DNA of 64,000 nucleotides, taken from contig NZ_LR593886.1 in NCBI RefSeq assembly GCF_901538265.1, positions 8,639,738 through 8,703,737 of the forward strand. The letters are read 5' to 3'. The stretch's first letter is position 1. Each line of letters opens with the position of its first letter. The position numbers and the translations under genes are program-made. This DNA comes from Gemmata massiliana (GTDB lineage Bacteria; Planctomycetota; Planctomycetia; Gemmatales; Gemmataceae). Below the pieces are notes generated by a model, which was not told the DNA's origin, did not search any database, and was given only the letters and a program-made list of their open reading frames with translations. Below, one piece after another: positions 24,648 to 33,352 of the stretch.

Positions 24648-26390
24648 ATGGACCCGGTCATCGGCATCGACCTCGGCACGACGAACTCCGCCGCTGCGTT
24701 CCTCGGTCTGGACGGGCCACAAATCATCCCGAACGCCCTCGGCGGACGCCTCACGCCTTCGGTCGTCGGGGTGGACGAGTCCAACAAGGTGCTGGTCGGG
24801 GCCGCGGCCCGGGAGCTGCAAGTCCTCCACCCAGATCGCTGCGCCAACCTGTTCAAGCGGTACATGGGCACGGACCACAAGCTCACCGCCGCCGGGCGCG
24901 AGTTCACCCCCGAAGAACTGTCCGGGCTCGTACTGCGAGCACTGAAGGCCGACGCGGAAGCGTTCTTCGGCCACCCGGTTTCGCGCGCGGTCATCACGGT
25001 CCCCGCGTACTTCAACGACCGCCAGCGGAAAGCGACCATCGCGGCCGGCAAGATCGCGGGCTGGACGGTCGAGCGCATCCTGAACGAGCCGACCGCCGCG
25101 GCCATCGCCTACGGGTTCCACGACGCGGGCGCGGACAAGAAGCTCCTCGTGTTCGACCTCGGCGGCGGAACGTTCGACGTGTCCGTGGTGGAACTGTTCG
25201 AGGGCACGCTCGAAGTGAAGGCGTCGAGCGGCGAGAGCGCGCTGGGCGGCGAGGACTTCACCCGCGCGTTCGCCGCGCGGCTCCTCGGCACCGTCGGCGT
25301 GTCTTATGAGCAGGCCGAGGTCCGCACGCCCAAGCGCGTGTCGCGGCTCGTTCAACAGTGCGAGCGCGCGAAGTGTGTTCTGAGCCGCGACGAGAGCGTG
25401 ACCGTGCGCATCCCCGACGCGAAGGGCGAGTTCCCGCCGGACGCGCCCGAAGTGGTCGTGACGCGCGAGCAACTGGATTCGTGGGTCAGCCCCACCCTGG
25501 CCCGCGCCGAACTGCCGATCCGCCGCGTACTCGGTGACGCGAAACTCACCCGCGACCAGATCGATGAGGTCATCCTCGTGGGCGGTGCGACCCGGATGCC
25601 ACTCGTGATCCGGCGCGTGACCGAGTTACTCGGCAAAGACCCGCGGCGCCGGCTAAATCCCGATGAGGTCGTTGCACTGGGCGCCGCGGTGCAAGCGGGG
25701 CTCGTCGGCCGTGCGGCCGCGGTCGAGGAACTGGTGGTCACGGACGTGGCCCCGTTCACGCTCGGCGTCGCGATCTCCAAGCAGTTCGGCGGCGACATGC
25801 GCGACGGGTACTTCGACCCGGTGATCGACCGCAACACGACGATCCCGGTCAGTCGCGTGAAGCGCTACTCCACGGTGAGCCCGAACCAGACGAGTATCAT
25901 CGTCCGCGTGTTCCAGGGCGAGTCGCGCCGGATCGATGACAACCTGGCGCTCGGCGAGTTCGAGGTCCGCGGCATCCCGCCCGGCCCGGCCCACCAGCCC
26001 GTGGACATCCGCTTCACCTACGACCTCAACGGGGTTCTCGAAATCGAAGCGACCGTCGTGGCCACGAGTCGAAAAATGTCGCACGTGATCGCGCGCCACG
26101 CCCAGGGGATGAGCGACGCCCAGATCCGCGCCGCGGTCGCGGCGATGGAAAAGCTCAAAACGCACCCGCGCGACGAAGAAATGAATCGCTTCGTCCTGCT
26201 ACGGGCCGAGCGCGTTTTCAAAGAACTCCCCGCCGAACTGCGCGACGTGCTCGGCAACCTCCTCGACGGGTTCGAGGCCGCGATGGAAAAACAGGACGCG
26301 GCCGTGATCGCCTCCCACCGCGAAGAACTGGAACGGTTCCTGACCCTCTACGACCCGCACGGGGACGCCCCGAATAAGGACGAGCAATGA
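24648..26390 (+). CDS. hscC: Hsp70 chaperone, HscC-like
   Basis: 580 residues. A nucleotide-binding domain with GIDLGTTNSAAAFLG, EPTAAAIAYGFHD, FDLGGGTFDVSVVEL and LVGGATRMPLVIRRV is followed by a substrate-binding domain. The protein is about 60 residues shorter than DnaK, mainly in the C-terminal lid, like HscC, the specialised Hsp70 that in E. coli works with DjlB/DjlC rather than DnaJ. The latter part (DIRFTYDLNGVLEIEATV) is the beta-sandwich edge of the substrate domain. ATG 24648 is the only sensible start. It leads a tight operon: the next gene overlaps its stop by four bases, and the third is a J-like protein. Substrate unknown. Confidence 0.9.
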   Translation: MDPVIGIDLGTTNSAAAFLGLDGPQIIPNALGGRLTPSVVGVDESNKVLVGAAARELQVLHPDRCANLFKRYMGTDHKLTAAGREFTPEELSGLVLRALKADAEAFFGHPVSRAVITVPAYFNDRQRKATIAAGKIAGWTVERILNEPTAAAIAYGFHDAGADKKLLVFDLGGGTFDVSVVELFEGTLEVKASSGESALGGEDFTRAFAARLLGTVGVSYEQAEVRTPKRVSRLVQQCERAKCVLSRDESVTVRIPDAKGEFPPDAPEVVVTREQLDSWVSPTLARAELPIRRVLGDAKLTRDQIDEVILVGGATRMPLVIRRVTELLGKDPRRRLNPDEVVALGAAVQAGLVGRAAAVEELVVTDVAPFTLGVAISKQFGGDMRDGYFDPVIDRNTTIPVSRVKRYSTVSPNQTSIIVRVFQGESRRIDDNLALGEFEVRGIPPGPAHQPVDIRFTYDLNGVLEIEATVVATSRKMSHVIARHAQGMSDAQIRAAVAAMEKLKTHPRDEEMNRFVLLRAERVFKELPAELRDVLGNLLDGFEAAMEKQDAAVIASHREELERFLTLYDPHGDAPNKDEQ

Positions 26391-27727
26391 CAGCCACCGA
26401 CCCACGCGCTCAATGGGCCGAACTGCTCCCCATTCCCGCCGACGCGCCCCCCGATGCCGCGGTCGCGCAGTTCCTCCGCACGCTCCCCGGCGCCGACTTC
26501 GTTCCGCCGATGGAACGGATCGCGGCTGTCAACGTGCTGGCCGGGGCCGCGCTCCCGACCACCCCCGACGAAACCGTCGAACGAATGCTCCGCGCGGAAG
26601 TGGAAGCGTTCGCGGAGCGCTACTGGGAACTGCCCCCGGCGGAGCGATTAACAACATGGGTAGAACTGTCGGGACGTGGCACCCCAACGACGCGCTTGCG
26701 TGAGCTGGAACCGGGCCTGGACGTCCCCGTGACGCGATTGGTCGATCCGGTCGCGGAGGAACTGGCGGGAGTGTTCCGAACCCTGTTCGTGCTCCCGCCG
26801 CGCGAGCGCGCCATCCGCCGGAACACGTGGCTCCTGGAGCACGCGGCCGACGCGGGCCGCTGGTCCTCGGCGCTCGCGGTCGTGCAGCGCGATTCCGCCC
26901 CGCTGGTCGCACTGGAACCGAATTTGCGGACCGCATTAAGCGCCCACTTCGCTCGCACCCGAACCGCGTTCGTCGAAGGGGCCACCACCGCGCCACTGAA
27001 ATCGCCCCCCACTTACACGGACCGCGTCACGCGCGCGGCGCACTCATACGAGCCGCAGCGCGCGTCCAACGAGGGATGGAAGGGCGGCGGGGTGCTCGGC
27101 AGCGGGGCGCTGATCGTTCTGTTCATCGGGATCAGACTAATAGCGGCCCTGGGGAGTTCCTCGAACTCCCCGAGCCGTTCCAACGTCCCCGACCCACCAC
27201 GGTTGAACTTCCCGGCTTACACGTCCCCCAAAGGGGCGCCGGCCTCGATACGCACGTTCACAATCGCGGAAGTCGCCGAGTTCCAACGGTACGAACGAGA
27301 AAAAGACGAAGGGCGAAATCCCCAGGTACCCTGGGCCTATGCCTCGTGGGTGCTCGCCGGGCGCCCCGCCGGCACGCTGGAGCGTGCGAACCCGTGGGCC
27401 GCATCAGCCAAACCGTCCCACAACCAGACGTTCACGGCCGCGGAAGTCGCAGCGTGCGAGCGGTACGAGCGAGAGAAAGCGAAAAGGGGCAACGTCGAGC
27501 AACCACAGGCTTACGCCTCGTGGGTGCTCGCCGGGCGCCCGGAGGTCAGTTCTCGCCCCGAGCAACCAAACGGGCTGACCTTTTCGTTCGACTCCGCACT
27601 CATCCTGGCGTGCCAGAAGTACGACCAAACGATGACCGGCTCGAAACCGGACGACTACGAGTTCTGGGTCAAAGCCGGGAAACCATCCCGCCCTGGTGAT
27701 TACACCCTCCCAACGGACCAGAACTGA
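26387..27727 (+). CDS. Membrane protein with three C-terminal repeats, in Hsp70 operon
   Basis: 446 residues, starting ATGA over the Hsp70 stop. The N-terminal 220 residues are soluble-looking and have no family I know. One membrane segment at about 235-256 (GSGALIVLFIGIRLIAALG) is followed by a Ser/Pro linker and three repeats of about 35 residues. The repeats span about 289-326, 348-384 and 398-432. Each begins F-T/S and a helix (IAEVAEFQRYEREK, AAEVAACERYEREK, DSALILACQKYDQ) and ends YASWVLAGRP, YASWVLAGRP or YEFWVKAGKP. The first two are close copies, the third diverged. Its place between an Hsp70 and a J-like protein suggests a membrane partner or client for the pair. Confidence 0.75.
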   Translation: MTATDPRAQWAELLPIPADAPPDAAVAQFLRTLPGADFVPPMERIAAVNVLAGAALPTTPDETVERMLRAEVEAFAERYWELPPAERLTTWVELSGRGTPTTRLRELEPGLDVPVTRLVDPVAEELAGVFRTLFVLPPRERAIRRNTWLLEHAADAGRWSSALAVVQRDSAPLVALEPNLRTALSAHFARTRTAFVEGATTAPLKSPPTYTDRVTRAAHSYEPQRASNEGWKGGGVLGSGALIVLFIGIRLIAALGSSSNSPSRSNVPDPPRLNFPAYTSPKGAPASIRTFTIAEVAEFQRYEREKDEGRNPQVPWAYASWVLAGRPAGTLERANPWAASAKPSHNQTFTAAEVAACERYEREKAKRGNVEQPQAYASWVLAGRPEVSSRPEQPNGLTFSFDSALILACQKYDQTMTGSKPDDYEFWVKAGKPSRPGDYTLPTDQN

Positions 27728-29145
27728 TGGACGCCCCGCCCCTGCCCGACGACCCGCGCGAATGGCCGACCGACCCGTTCGCCCTGTTGGGCGTCCCCCG
27801 GTCGGCGCGCGAGGCCGATCTGAAATGCGCGTACACGCGGCTCATTCGGAAGTACAAGCCGGAGCACGCGCCGGACGAGTTCCGTCGCATCCGCGAGGCT
27901 TACGAATCGGCCGTCGAGCAGAGCCACTGGTACCGGGACGCGCCGCCGGTGCGGGACACGTTCCGTGACTTCCCGCTCGGTCCCGGCGCCTCCCCGGAAC
28001 CTCCGAACCCTGAAACGAGTGAGACTCCCGGGCAACCGCACGAAACACAAATCGACCCGGCGGTGCTTCCCGCGGTCGCCGATCCGGTGGAGGAGGCGTG
28101 GGCCGACGCCGCGGCCGGGCGCTGGGCGGACGCCTACTTCGCGCTCGTGGCTCTCACGAACGCGCACCCGGATCGAGCGGACCTTCCACTGCGGTTGTAC
28201 TGGCTCCTCGCGCTCCGCCCGACACTGGACGACAACCGCACCCGACACGACTGGCTCGCGGCGGCGCTCACCCGCGCGCACCTGAGTGGACCGGCCACCG
28301 AGTTGTACCAACGCGAACTCGTTACCGACCCACAAACCGCTCTGTACGGGCCGTATTCCCAACTACTCGAAGCCCCGGGTGCAAGTGGGGCAAATTTATT
28401 GGCGCTGGCGGCTCAGCGGCTCGCGGCCGCGGCCCCCGAGGGGCGGTGGGCCAAAATCGAACTCGATCTGGCGGCGCTCGTTCTGCGGGCGGGCGAACTG
28501 GACGAGGTCCAGTGGCTCGGTTACCTCACGGACCTCGCCGGGCGCACGGCGTACCAGCGTCCGGCGGTCGCCGCCCGGTGCGAGGCGCTCCTGGCCGGGC
28601 TGAAGCACCTGGAGCTACGGCACTCGTGGGCGTTCGACCGGGTCGACGAGCAACGGGCAGCCGCGGGCGTGTGGCAGCGGGCAACAGAGGTACCGGAACC
28701 GATCCGCCGGGTGGTCGCGGCGGCATGGACGGGGGCCGACATTCGTGCGGCGCTAAGAGCGGCATCCGGGTGGGCCGCCGTCGACCCCGGTGCCGCGCTC
28801 CAGAAGTGCGATCAGGTAATCGGTGAAGGAATCACCATCCTCGTTGCGTTCGCGCGGGTACTGGAATCCAAGCACCACTCGGCCCCGATCGGCCCCGAGT
28901 TCCCGCCCGATTTGATCCGCGGGCTGGTCCGCGGGCACCTGGCGAACCGCAGCCCGGATGACCACGATTACATCGTCGTGCGCAGGTCACTGATCCGGCT
29001 ACTGGTCACCGAGCGCGTCGACCCGGACGAACTGGCCGAGGCCTGTGCCACGGACGCGAACTATTTGGTTCGCGCGATCGCCGAGCACATCCAGAAGGAC
29101 GGAGCACTGCGTTTGGTGTACCGGGCCGCGACGGTACCCGATTGA
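27727..29145 (+). CDS. J-like protein, HscC co-chaperone candidate
   Basis: 472 residues; its ATG at 27727 overlaps the previous stop by one base (TGATG). Residues about 17-65 (DPFALLGVPRSAREADLKCA, then YTRLIRKY and RRIREAYESA) have the helix pattern of a J domain, but the canonical HPD is replaced by KPE. In DjlB/DjlC-type co-chaperones the J domain is likewise divergent, which fits the HscC-like partner. The remaining 400 residues are alpha-helical, with repeated Ala-rich helices (WADAAAGRWADAYFALVAL, LALAAQRLAAAAPEGRWAK), as in TPR-like helical proteins. Without HPD, stimulation of Hsp70 ATPase must be weak or different, if it occurs at all. Confidence 0.72.
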   Translation: MDAPPLPDDPREWPTDPFALLGVPRSAREADLKCAYTRLIRKYKPEHAPDEFRRIREAYESAVEQSHWYRDAPPVRDTFRDFPLGPGASPEPPNPETSETPGQPHETQIDPAVLPAVADPVEEAWADAAAGRWADAYFALVALTNAHPDRADLPLRLYWLLALRPTLDDNRTRHDWLAAALTRAHLSGPATELYQRELVTDPQTALYGPYSQLLEAPGASGANLLALAAQRLAAAAPEGRWAKIELDLAALVLRAGELDEVQWLGYLTDLAGRTAYQRPAVAARCEALLAGLKHLELRHSWAFDRVDEQRAAAGVWQRATEVPEPIRRVVAAAWTGADIRAALRAASGWAAVDPGAALQKCDQVIGEGITILVAFARVLESKHHSAPIGPEFPPDLIRGLVRGHLANRSPDDHDYIVVRRSLIRLLVTERVDPDELAEACATDANYLVRAIAEHIQKDGALRLVYRAATVPD

Positions 29146-29176
29146 CCGGTCAGAACGGGAGCGGATGTGTTAAACG

Positions 29177-29204
29177 AATCGAGCCGGCAAAGGCCGGCTC
29201 GATT
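29177..29204. terminator. Bidirectional terminator
   Basis: A perfect 12-bp stem (29177-29188, AATCGAGCCGGC, with 29193-29204) and loop AAAG, followed by a T run on the plus strand. It sits between the J-like gene (+) and the TPR lipoprotein gene (-). Confidence 0.88.
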
Positions 29205-29224
29205 TCACAGGCTGCGCGATTATT

Positions 29225-30088
29225 CTAGCGCGGGATATCGGCGTCGTTGACGGTCACTTCGAGCGTCAGCCCCTTCGCGTAGTTCACGGTGTACTGCCGC
29301 GACTTGCCGTTCGCCGTGATGGTGTAGCGGATCGAGCGCGCGGTGACCGGCTTCCCCTGATAGATCAGGTACGCCGACGTGTTGCCGGAAATCTGGAACT
29401 GGTAGCCCTTCGGGAGCGTGCCCTCGGCCCCGTCCGGCGTTTCGTACTGGTCGACCTTGAGCGCGAACGGCGAGCCGCCGTTGTTAACCACCATAACGTC
29501 CCCGCCCTTGATCCGCGCCGCGTAGTCGGGTTCGAGCTTGATCGCCTGCTCGCGGTCGCGCCGGTAGTCCTCGCGCTTATTGAGTCGGTCGGACAACTCG
29601 CTGCGGAGCCAGTACGCTTTCGCGGTCAACCCGGGTTCCAGTTCCTGGTGGATCAATTGCATGTATTCGGTGCGCGCCGCTTCGAGCCGGCCCATCCGTT
29701 CGAGGAGCACGGCGCACTCTAAATAAGCTTCGCTCGAGCGCGGGTTCGCGGTTTGGGCGGCTGCGTAGGCCTTGATCGCCTTCTCGTCGCTCTTCTTCAC
29801 GGCATGTGCCCGCGCGAGCGCGAGTTGCGCCTCGAAGCCACTTTCTTTCGCAGTTATGGCCTTCTCGAAGTGTGCGATGGCGTCGTCGATCTTCTTCGCG
29901 TCGATCGCCTTTTGCCCCGCTTCCAGTTGCTCACGGTACTCGTTGTCCTTCGCGACCTGGGCCGGGTCCGGAGCCGGTGGCTCCGGGACGGCCATTGTCG
30001 AAGGTCCGGCCTCGGCCGGTCCCGAGCACGCGGCGACGGGGAAAAGAAGCGCAGCGCCAAAAGCCGCGCGCAGAAGGTGCCGGAGCAT
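29225..30088 (-). CDS. TPR-containing lipoprotein
   Basis: 287 residues. The N-terminus has an n-region RHLLRA, a hydrophobic part and the lipobox VAAC, so it is probably lipidated and held in a membrane facing the periplasm. Residues about 50-160 contain two or three tetratricopeptide units (YREQLEAGQKAIDAKKIDD, AQLALARAHAVKKSDEKAIK and AYLECAVLLERMGRLEAART). The C-terminal 90 residues are beta-rich (FALKVDQYETPDGAEGTLPK, YLIYQGKPVTARSIRYTI). Such proteins generally act as scaffolds; no partner can be named. Neighbours are the Hsp70 operon (convergent) and the propeller protein (same strand, 112 bases away). Confidence 0.85.
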   Translation of the reverse strand: MLRHLLRAAFGAALLFPVAACSGPAEAGPSTMAVPEPPAPDPAQVAKDNEYREQLEAGQKAIDAKKIDDAIAHFEKAITAKESGFEAQLALARAHAVKKSDEKAIKAYAAAQTANPRSSEAYLECAVLLERMGRLEAARTEYMQLIHQELEPGLTAKAYWLRSELSDRLNKREDYRRDREQAIKLEPDYAARIKGGDVMVVNNGGSPFALKVDQYETPDGAEGTLPKGYQFQISGNTSAYLIYQGKPVTARSIRYTITANGKSRQYTVNYAKGLTLEVTVNDADIPR

Positions 30089-30200
30089 AGGTTACCTCAG
30101 AATGGGCGCTCCAAATGAAGCACCCGTTCCGGCCGGTGTCAAATTCCCGGCCCAGGCAACATGCCCCTCCATCGAAAATAAGTCTCGGTGCGCCCAGCAG

Positions 30201-31454
30201 TTACTTCGCCGTCACGTCGTAACACCAGAGCGTATCGAGTTCGCGGACGTAGAACCGGCCGCCGACCACGACCGGGTGCGCCCAGGTGTTGTTCTTCCCG
30301 TTGGGTACCTTGAACGCGCTGATCTCGGTGTACTTGTCCGCGGTCGCGTCCACGAGCGCAACCCAGCCGTCGGAGTAGCGGATGTAGAGTTTCCCGTCGG
30401 CGCAGGTGAGCGACGCGGACCCGCGCCCCTCGCCGCCCTTGCGGGTCCAGATCACCCGCCCCGTCTTGAAGTCCGCACAGAACGGGTTGCCGCTATCGTC
30501 CCGGTCCCCGAACACTTTGTCGCCGACCAGGATCACGCCGCCGTGCTTGTTGGTCAGCGCCTTGTTCCAGTACACCTCTTCCACCGCGAACCGCTCACCG
30601 TCCTTGGTCACCTTCAGGAGCGCGGCCCCGCGCCCGTACCCAGCCGCCGCGAACACGAATTCGCCGCTCACGATCGGGGTCGGGATGTTCGCGGTGTTCC
30701 CGCCGAACCGGTCGCTCTTGGTGCCGTACCGCCACAGCATTTTGCCCGTTTTCGCGTCGAACGACACCAGCCCATTGGCCATCAGTTGAACGTACTGCTT
30801 TACCCCGCCCAGGTTCGCGATCACCACGGACGAGTACCCGGCCGCGTCGCCACCATCGATTGCCCCCGCCCACACCCGTTTGCCGGTTTTCTTCTCCAGC
30901 ACAACCATCGCGGCCTTCGGGCCACCGGGCGTCACAACGAGGCGGTCCCCATCGAGTAGCGGCGACTCGGAGAAGTTCCACGGACCGACTTCGCCCCCGA
31001 AATCCTTCGGCAAACTCTTGCGCCACACCTCTTTCCCGCTCTTCGCGGACGCGCACACGAGGTCGCCGTGCTGCCCGAGCGCGAATACGAGTTCGCCGTC
31101 GGTCGAGGGCGTGCAGCGCGGCCCCTGGTAGTTCCCGCCGGTCTTGCCCACTTTCAGTTCCCACAACTTCTTGCCGGTCTTGCGGTCGATCCCGAACAGG
31201 AAACAGTCCTTGTCCGCGTCGCCCATCGTGAACACCTTGTCGCCGCTCACGGATACGCTGGAGTACCCGACCCCGATCCCGGTCGCCTTCCACGCGAGCG
31301 GCGGACCGTCCGCGGGCCATTCCTTGAGTAACCCAGTGTCCTTGGACACGCCGGTCCGGTCCGCGCCGCGGAAGATGGGCCAGTCGTCGGCCCCGATTAC
31401 GGGTGTGGCAAGCGCGAAACTGGCAAGAAGTAACGCCGTGAGAACGCGGAACAT
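30201..31454 (-). CDS. Secreted PQQ-type beta-propeller protein
   Basis: 417 residues with a signal peptide (about 1-22, ending PVIGA). The mature protein opens DDWPIFRGADRTGVSKDTGL, then LLKEWPADGPPLAWKA, a hallmark start ('WP.FRG..RDGVS') of planctomycete quinoprotein-like propellers. Recurrent blade motifs are GKKLWELKVGKTGG, GKEVWRKSLP, GKRVWAGAIDGGD, GKMLWRYGTK and GRVIWTRKGGEG. The family shares the fold of PQQ alcohol dehydrogenases, but most such planctomycete proteins lack cofactor ligands and may be binding or scaffolding proteins. No haem or metal motif is visible. It is one of several secreted proteins on this strand and could be co-transcribed with the acyltransferase gene upstream (124-base gap). 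Confidence 0.9.
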   Translation of the reverse strand: MFRVLTALLLASFALATPVIGADDWPIFRGADRTGVSKDTGLLKEWPADGPPLAWKATGIGVGYSSVSVSGDKVFTMGDADKDCFLFGIDRKTGKKLWELKVGKTGGNYQGPRCTPSTDGELVFALGQHGDLVCASAKSGKEVWRKSLPKDFGGEVGPWNFSESPLLDGDRLVVTPGGPKAAMVVLEKKTGKRVWAGAIDGGDAAGYSSVVIANLGGVKQYVQLMANGLVSFDAKTGKMLWRYGTKSDRFGGNTANIPTPIVSGEFVFAAAGYGRGAALLKVTKDGERFAVEEVYWNKALTNKHGGVILVGDKVFGDRDDSGNPFCADFKTGRVIWTRKGGEGRGSASLTCADGKLYIRYSDGWVALVDATADKYTEISAFKVPNGKNNTWAHPVVVGGRFYVRELDTLWCYDVTAK

Positions 31455-31578
31455 TGGTGTGCTCCCAGAGAGATGGAGGCGGGAACGGTGGCAGGTCGAA
31501 CGGCGACGGTGATTCGCGCCGCTATTCTACTTCACACGAATTCACAACAGAACGATCTTCTCCGCGGAACTCACGGTC

Positions 31579-32784
31579 TCACCCCGACTCGTTCTCCGCG
31601 TCGGCTTTCGCGGGCAGTTCGAACAGCGGGAGCGGCGCGAGCCCCAAGGGTTCCCGCGCCGCACTCACGAGGTTCATGAGGTGGGTCCGCGTAAGGAGAT
31701 GCGTTTCGAGCACCTCCGGAGCTACGACAACCGCGGTCGACAGCCCCACTCCCAGCGGTCGACGGAAGTCCGGCTTCTTGTTCTTCGTCGGAGGGCCGTT
31801 GAAGTACGAGGTGTAGCTCCCCCAACCTCCTTCGATCCACGCCGCGAAAACGGGTGTGCTCGGGCGCGCCTTCAGAATCTGCCACACGCCCTGACCGAAC
31901 CGGCGCAGGGGGCGATCCTCGGACCGGCGCAGGTAGCCCTCGGGGAAAATCACGACGCACTCGCCGCGGTCCAGCGCCGCGATCGCTTCCAACAGCTCGG
32001 GCGCGTCCTTCTTGAGCGCCTTTTCCGGTACCCGAATAATGCCGAACGCAGCCATGAGCTTTCGGAAAAGTGGCAGATCGTAGAACTTCGCGGTCATCAT
32101 CGGTGTGAGCGGGCGCGGGAGCACCTTTGCCAAAAAGATGGGGTCGAACCAGCAGGCGTGATTGGCAATCACGAGACACGCGCCGGTTCGCGGGAAGTCC
32201 GTGTAGCCGGTACCAGCGCGCCGAACGCGGTACATCACCCACAGGACGGGCTCCACCACCAACTCGAACAGCGGCCGGAACAGGCGCCCCCACGACCAAC
32301 CAACGAGCACAACGGATGCGAGCAAAACGAATCCCCGCGGGACATCGAACGGACGCCCGCGTTCCACGCACGCCCACGCGATCCCTCCCCCAGCGAGAGC
32401 CGCACCGAAGAGGGCGGCGGTTTCCGGCCACGGCTCCTCCCCTCGGCACCCGCGCGCGAGCGCGCCGACGATGAGTCCGAGCGGGGCGCCATGTGCCCAA
32501 CCGGGCCACTCGCCCCAGTAGATGCCGTGCCCGATCGCAGCCAGCCACGCGATCGCAGCCAGTGGCACCAGTCCCAGTGCCCGGCACGGTGACCAGTAGA
32601 GGAATGGGAGCAGCGCGGAACCGACCGCGGTCCCGACGAACCACAGCCCGTTCGCCCGGCGCGCGTCCGCGGGGACGTCGACCACGAGGACCGCCAGTGC
32701 GGGCACCGCGAGGCACACGATCACGGCCGCTCCGAGCGCACTGTGCCGGTCGCGGCGGACTTGGGGCGAGTCGGATTCGGGCAT
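31579..32784 (-). CDS. Membrane-bound 1-acylglycerol-3-phosphate acyltransferase (PlsC-like)
   Basis: 401 residues from ATG 32784, with GGAG five bases upstream; longer frames starting at 32856 have no signal. The N-terminal half has about five hydrophobic segments, for example LGAAVIVCLAVPALAVLVV and LVPLAAIAWLAAIGHGIYW. The C-terminal half is a PlsC domain: NHACWFDP (the NHx4D catalytic pair), MMTAKFYDLPLFRKLMAAF, and FPEG for the glycerol-phosphate site. It should acylate lysophosphatidic acid or a related lipid. The multi-span front half is longer than classic PlsC (around 245 residues). gpsA and glpK are other phospholipid-linked genes in this window, but not in one operon. Confidence 0.85.
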   Translation of the reverse strand: MPESDSPQVRRDRHSALGAAVIVCLAVPALAVLVVDVPADARRANGLWFVGTAVGSALLPFLYWSPCRALGLVPLAAIAWLAAIGHGIYWGEWPGWAHGAPLGLIVGALARGCRGEEPWPETAALFGAALAGGGIAWACVERGRPFDVPRGFVLLASVVLVGWSWGRLFRPLFELVVEPVLWVMYRVRRAGTGYTDFPRTGACLVIANHACWFDPIFLAKVLPRPLTPMMTAKFYDLPLFRKLMAAFGIIRVPEKALKKDAPELLEAIAALDRGECVVIFPEGYLRRSEDRPLRRFGQGVWQILKARPSTPVFAAWIEGGWGSYTSYFNGPPTKNKKPDFRRPLGVGLSTAVVVAPEVLETHLLTRTHLMNLVSAAREPLGLAPLPLFELPAKADAENESG

Positions 32785-32872
32785 GACGGCTCCGCGAGTG
32801 GGTGCGGGCCATGTATATCGCGAGATTGGAATCCTTGCCACAGCCGGACCGACCACTATAGTAAAAAAGTCA

Positions 32873-32960
32873 TAAAGCCCAGAAGTCGCAAGCCATAAAA
32901 TCGAAGACCGGTACGCTAAACGTCTTCGGTTCTAGCACTTACGACCGGCGCCTTGAGACT
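32873..32960. repeat. Degenerate 'AAGTCATAAAGTC'-type repeats
   Basis: Units such as AAAAAGTCATAAAGCC, AAGTCGCAAGCCATAAAATC and GACTTGG recur between the acyltransferase and rpmB. They match the family seen at 17742-17858. The rpmB promoter probably lies just after them, near GTTATAGGAT at about 32998-33007. Confidence 0.55.
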
Positions 32961-33014
32961 TGGAAGCTCCGCGTTCGCCTCGGACTACCGGGGCAATGTT
33001 ATAGGATCACGGTC

Positions 33015-33275
33015 ATGGCCAAGACGTGCGTTTTCACCGGCAAGAAGGCGGTTTTCGGGAACCGCAAGAAGTACCGCGGTAAGGCGAAGTACCTCGGTGG
33101 CGTCGGTAAGAAGATCCTCGGCACCAGTCGCCGGAAGTTCAAGCCGAACCTCCAGAAGATGCGCTGCGTCGTGGACGGCGTGGTGAAGAAGGTGTGGGTG
33201 TCCGCCTCCGCGATCCGCAGCGGGCTGGTAGTGAAGCCCGTGAAGGTGAAGCCGTTCGAGAAGGTCAACGTATAG
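33015..33275 (+). CDS. rpmB: 50S ribosomal protein L28
   Basis: 86 residues, slightly longer than E. coli L28 (78). The start MAKTCVFTGKKAVFGNRKKY, then RRKFKPNLQKMRCVVDG, and the end VWVSASAIRSGLVVKPVKV match the L28 family (usually '...C..TGK....GN...........R.F.PNLQ..R'). Basic, no other domain. Only one Cys of the zinc-ribbon seen in some L28 proteins is kept at each end (Cys5 and Cys51), so it is not a full Cys4 zinc form. It is a single gene, not with rpmG, and a strong terminator follows at 33304. The ribosomal location and role are established for the family. Confidence 0.95.
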   Translation: MAKTCVFTGKKAVFGNRKKYRGKAKYLGGVGKKILGTSRRKFKPNLQKMRCVVDGVVKKVWVSASAIRSGLVVKPVKVKPFEKVNV

Positions 33276-33303
33276 TCGACCGGTTCGCAACAAAATCAAA
33301 ATG

Positions 33304-33333
33304 AAGGCCGCACGCGAATTCGCGTGCGGCCTT
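33304..33333. terminator. Bidirectional terminator after rpmB
   Basis: A 30-base perfect palindrome: AAGGCCGCACGCG (13 bp) pairs with its complement across an AATT core. It lies between rpmB (+) and the secreted-protein gene (-) and ends the transcripts of both. Confidence 0.88.
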
Positions 33334-33352
33334 CGAGCATTTCGTTCGACAG

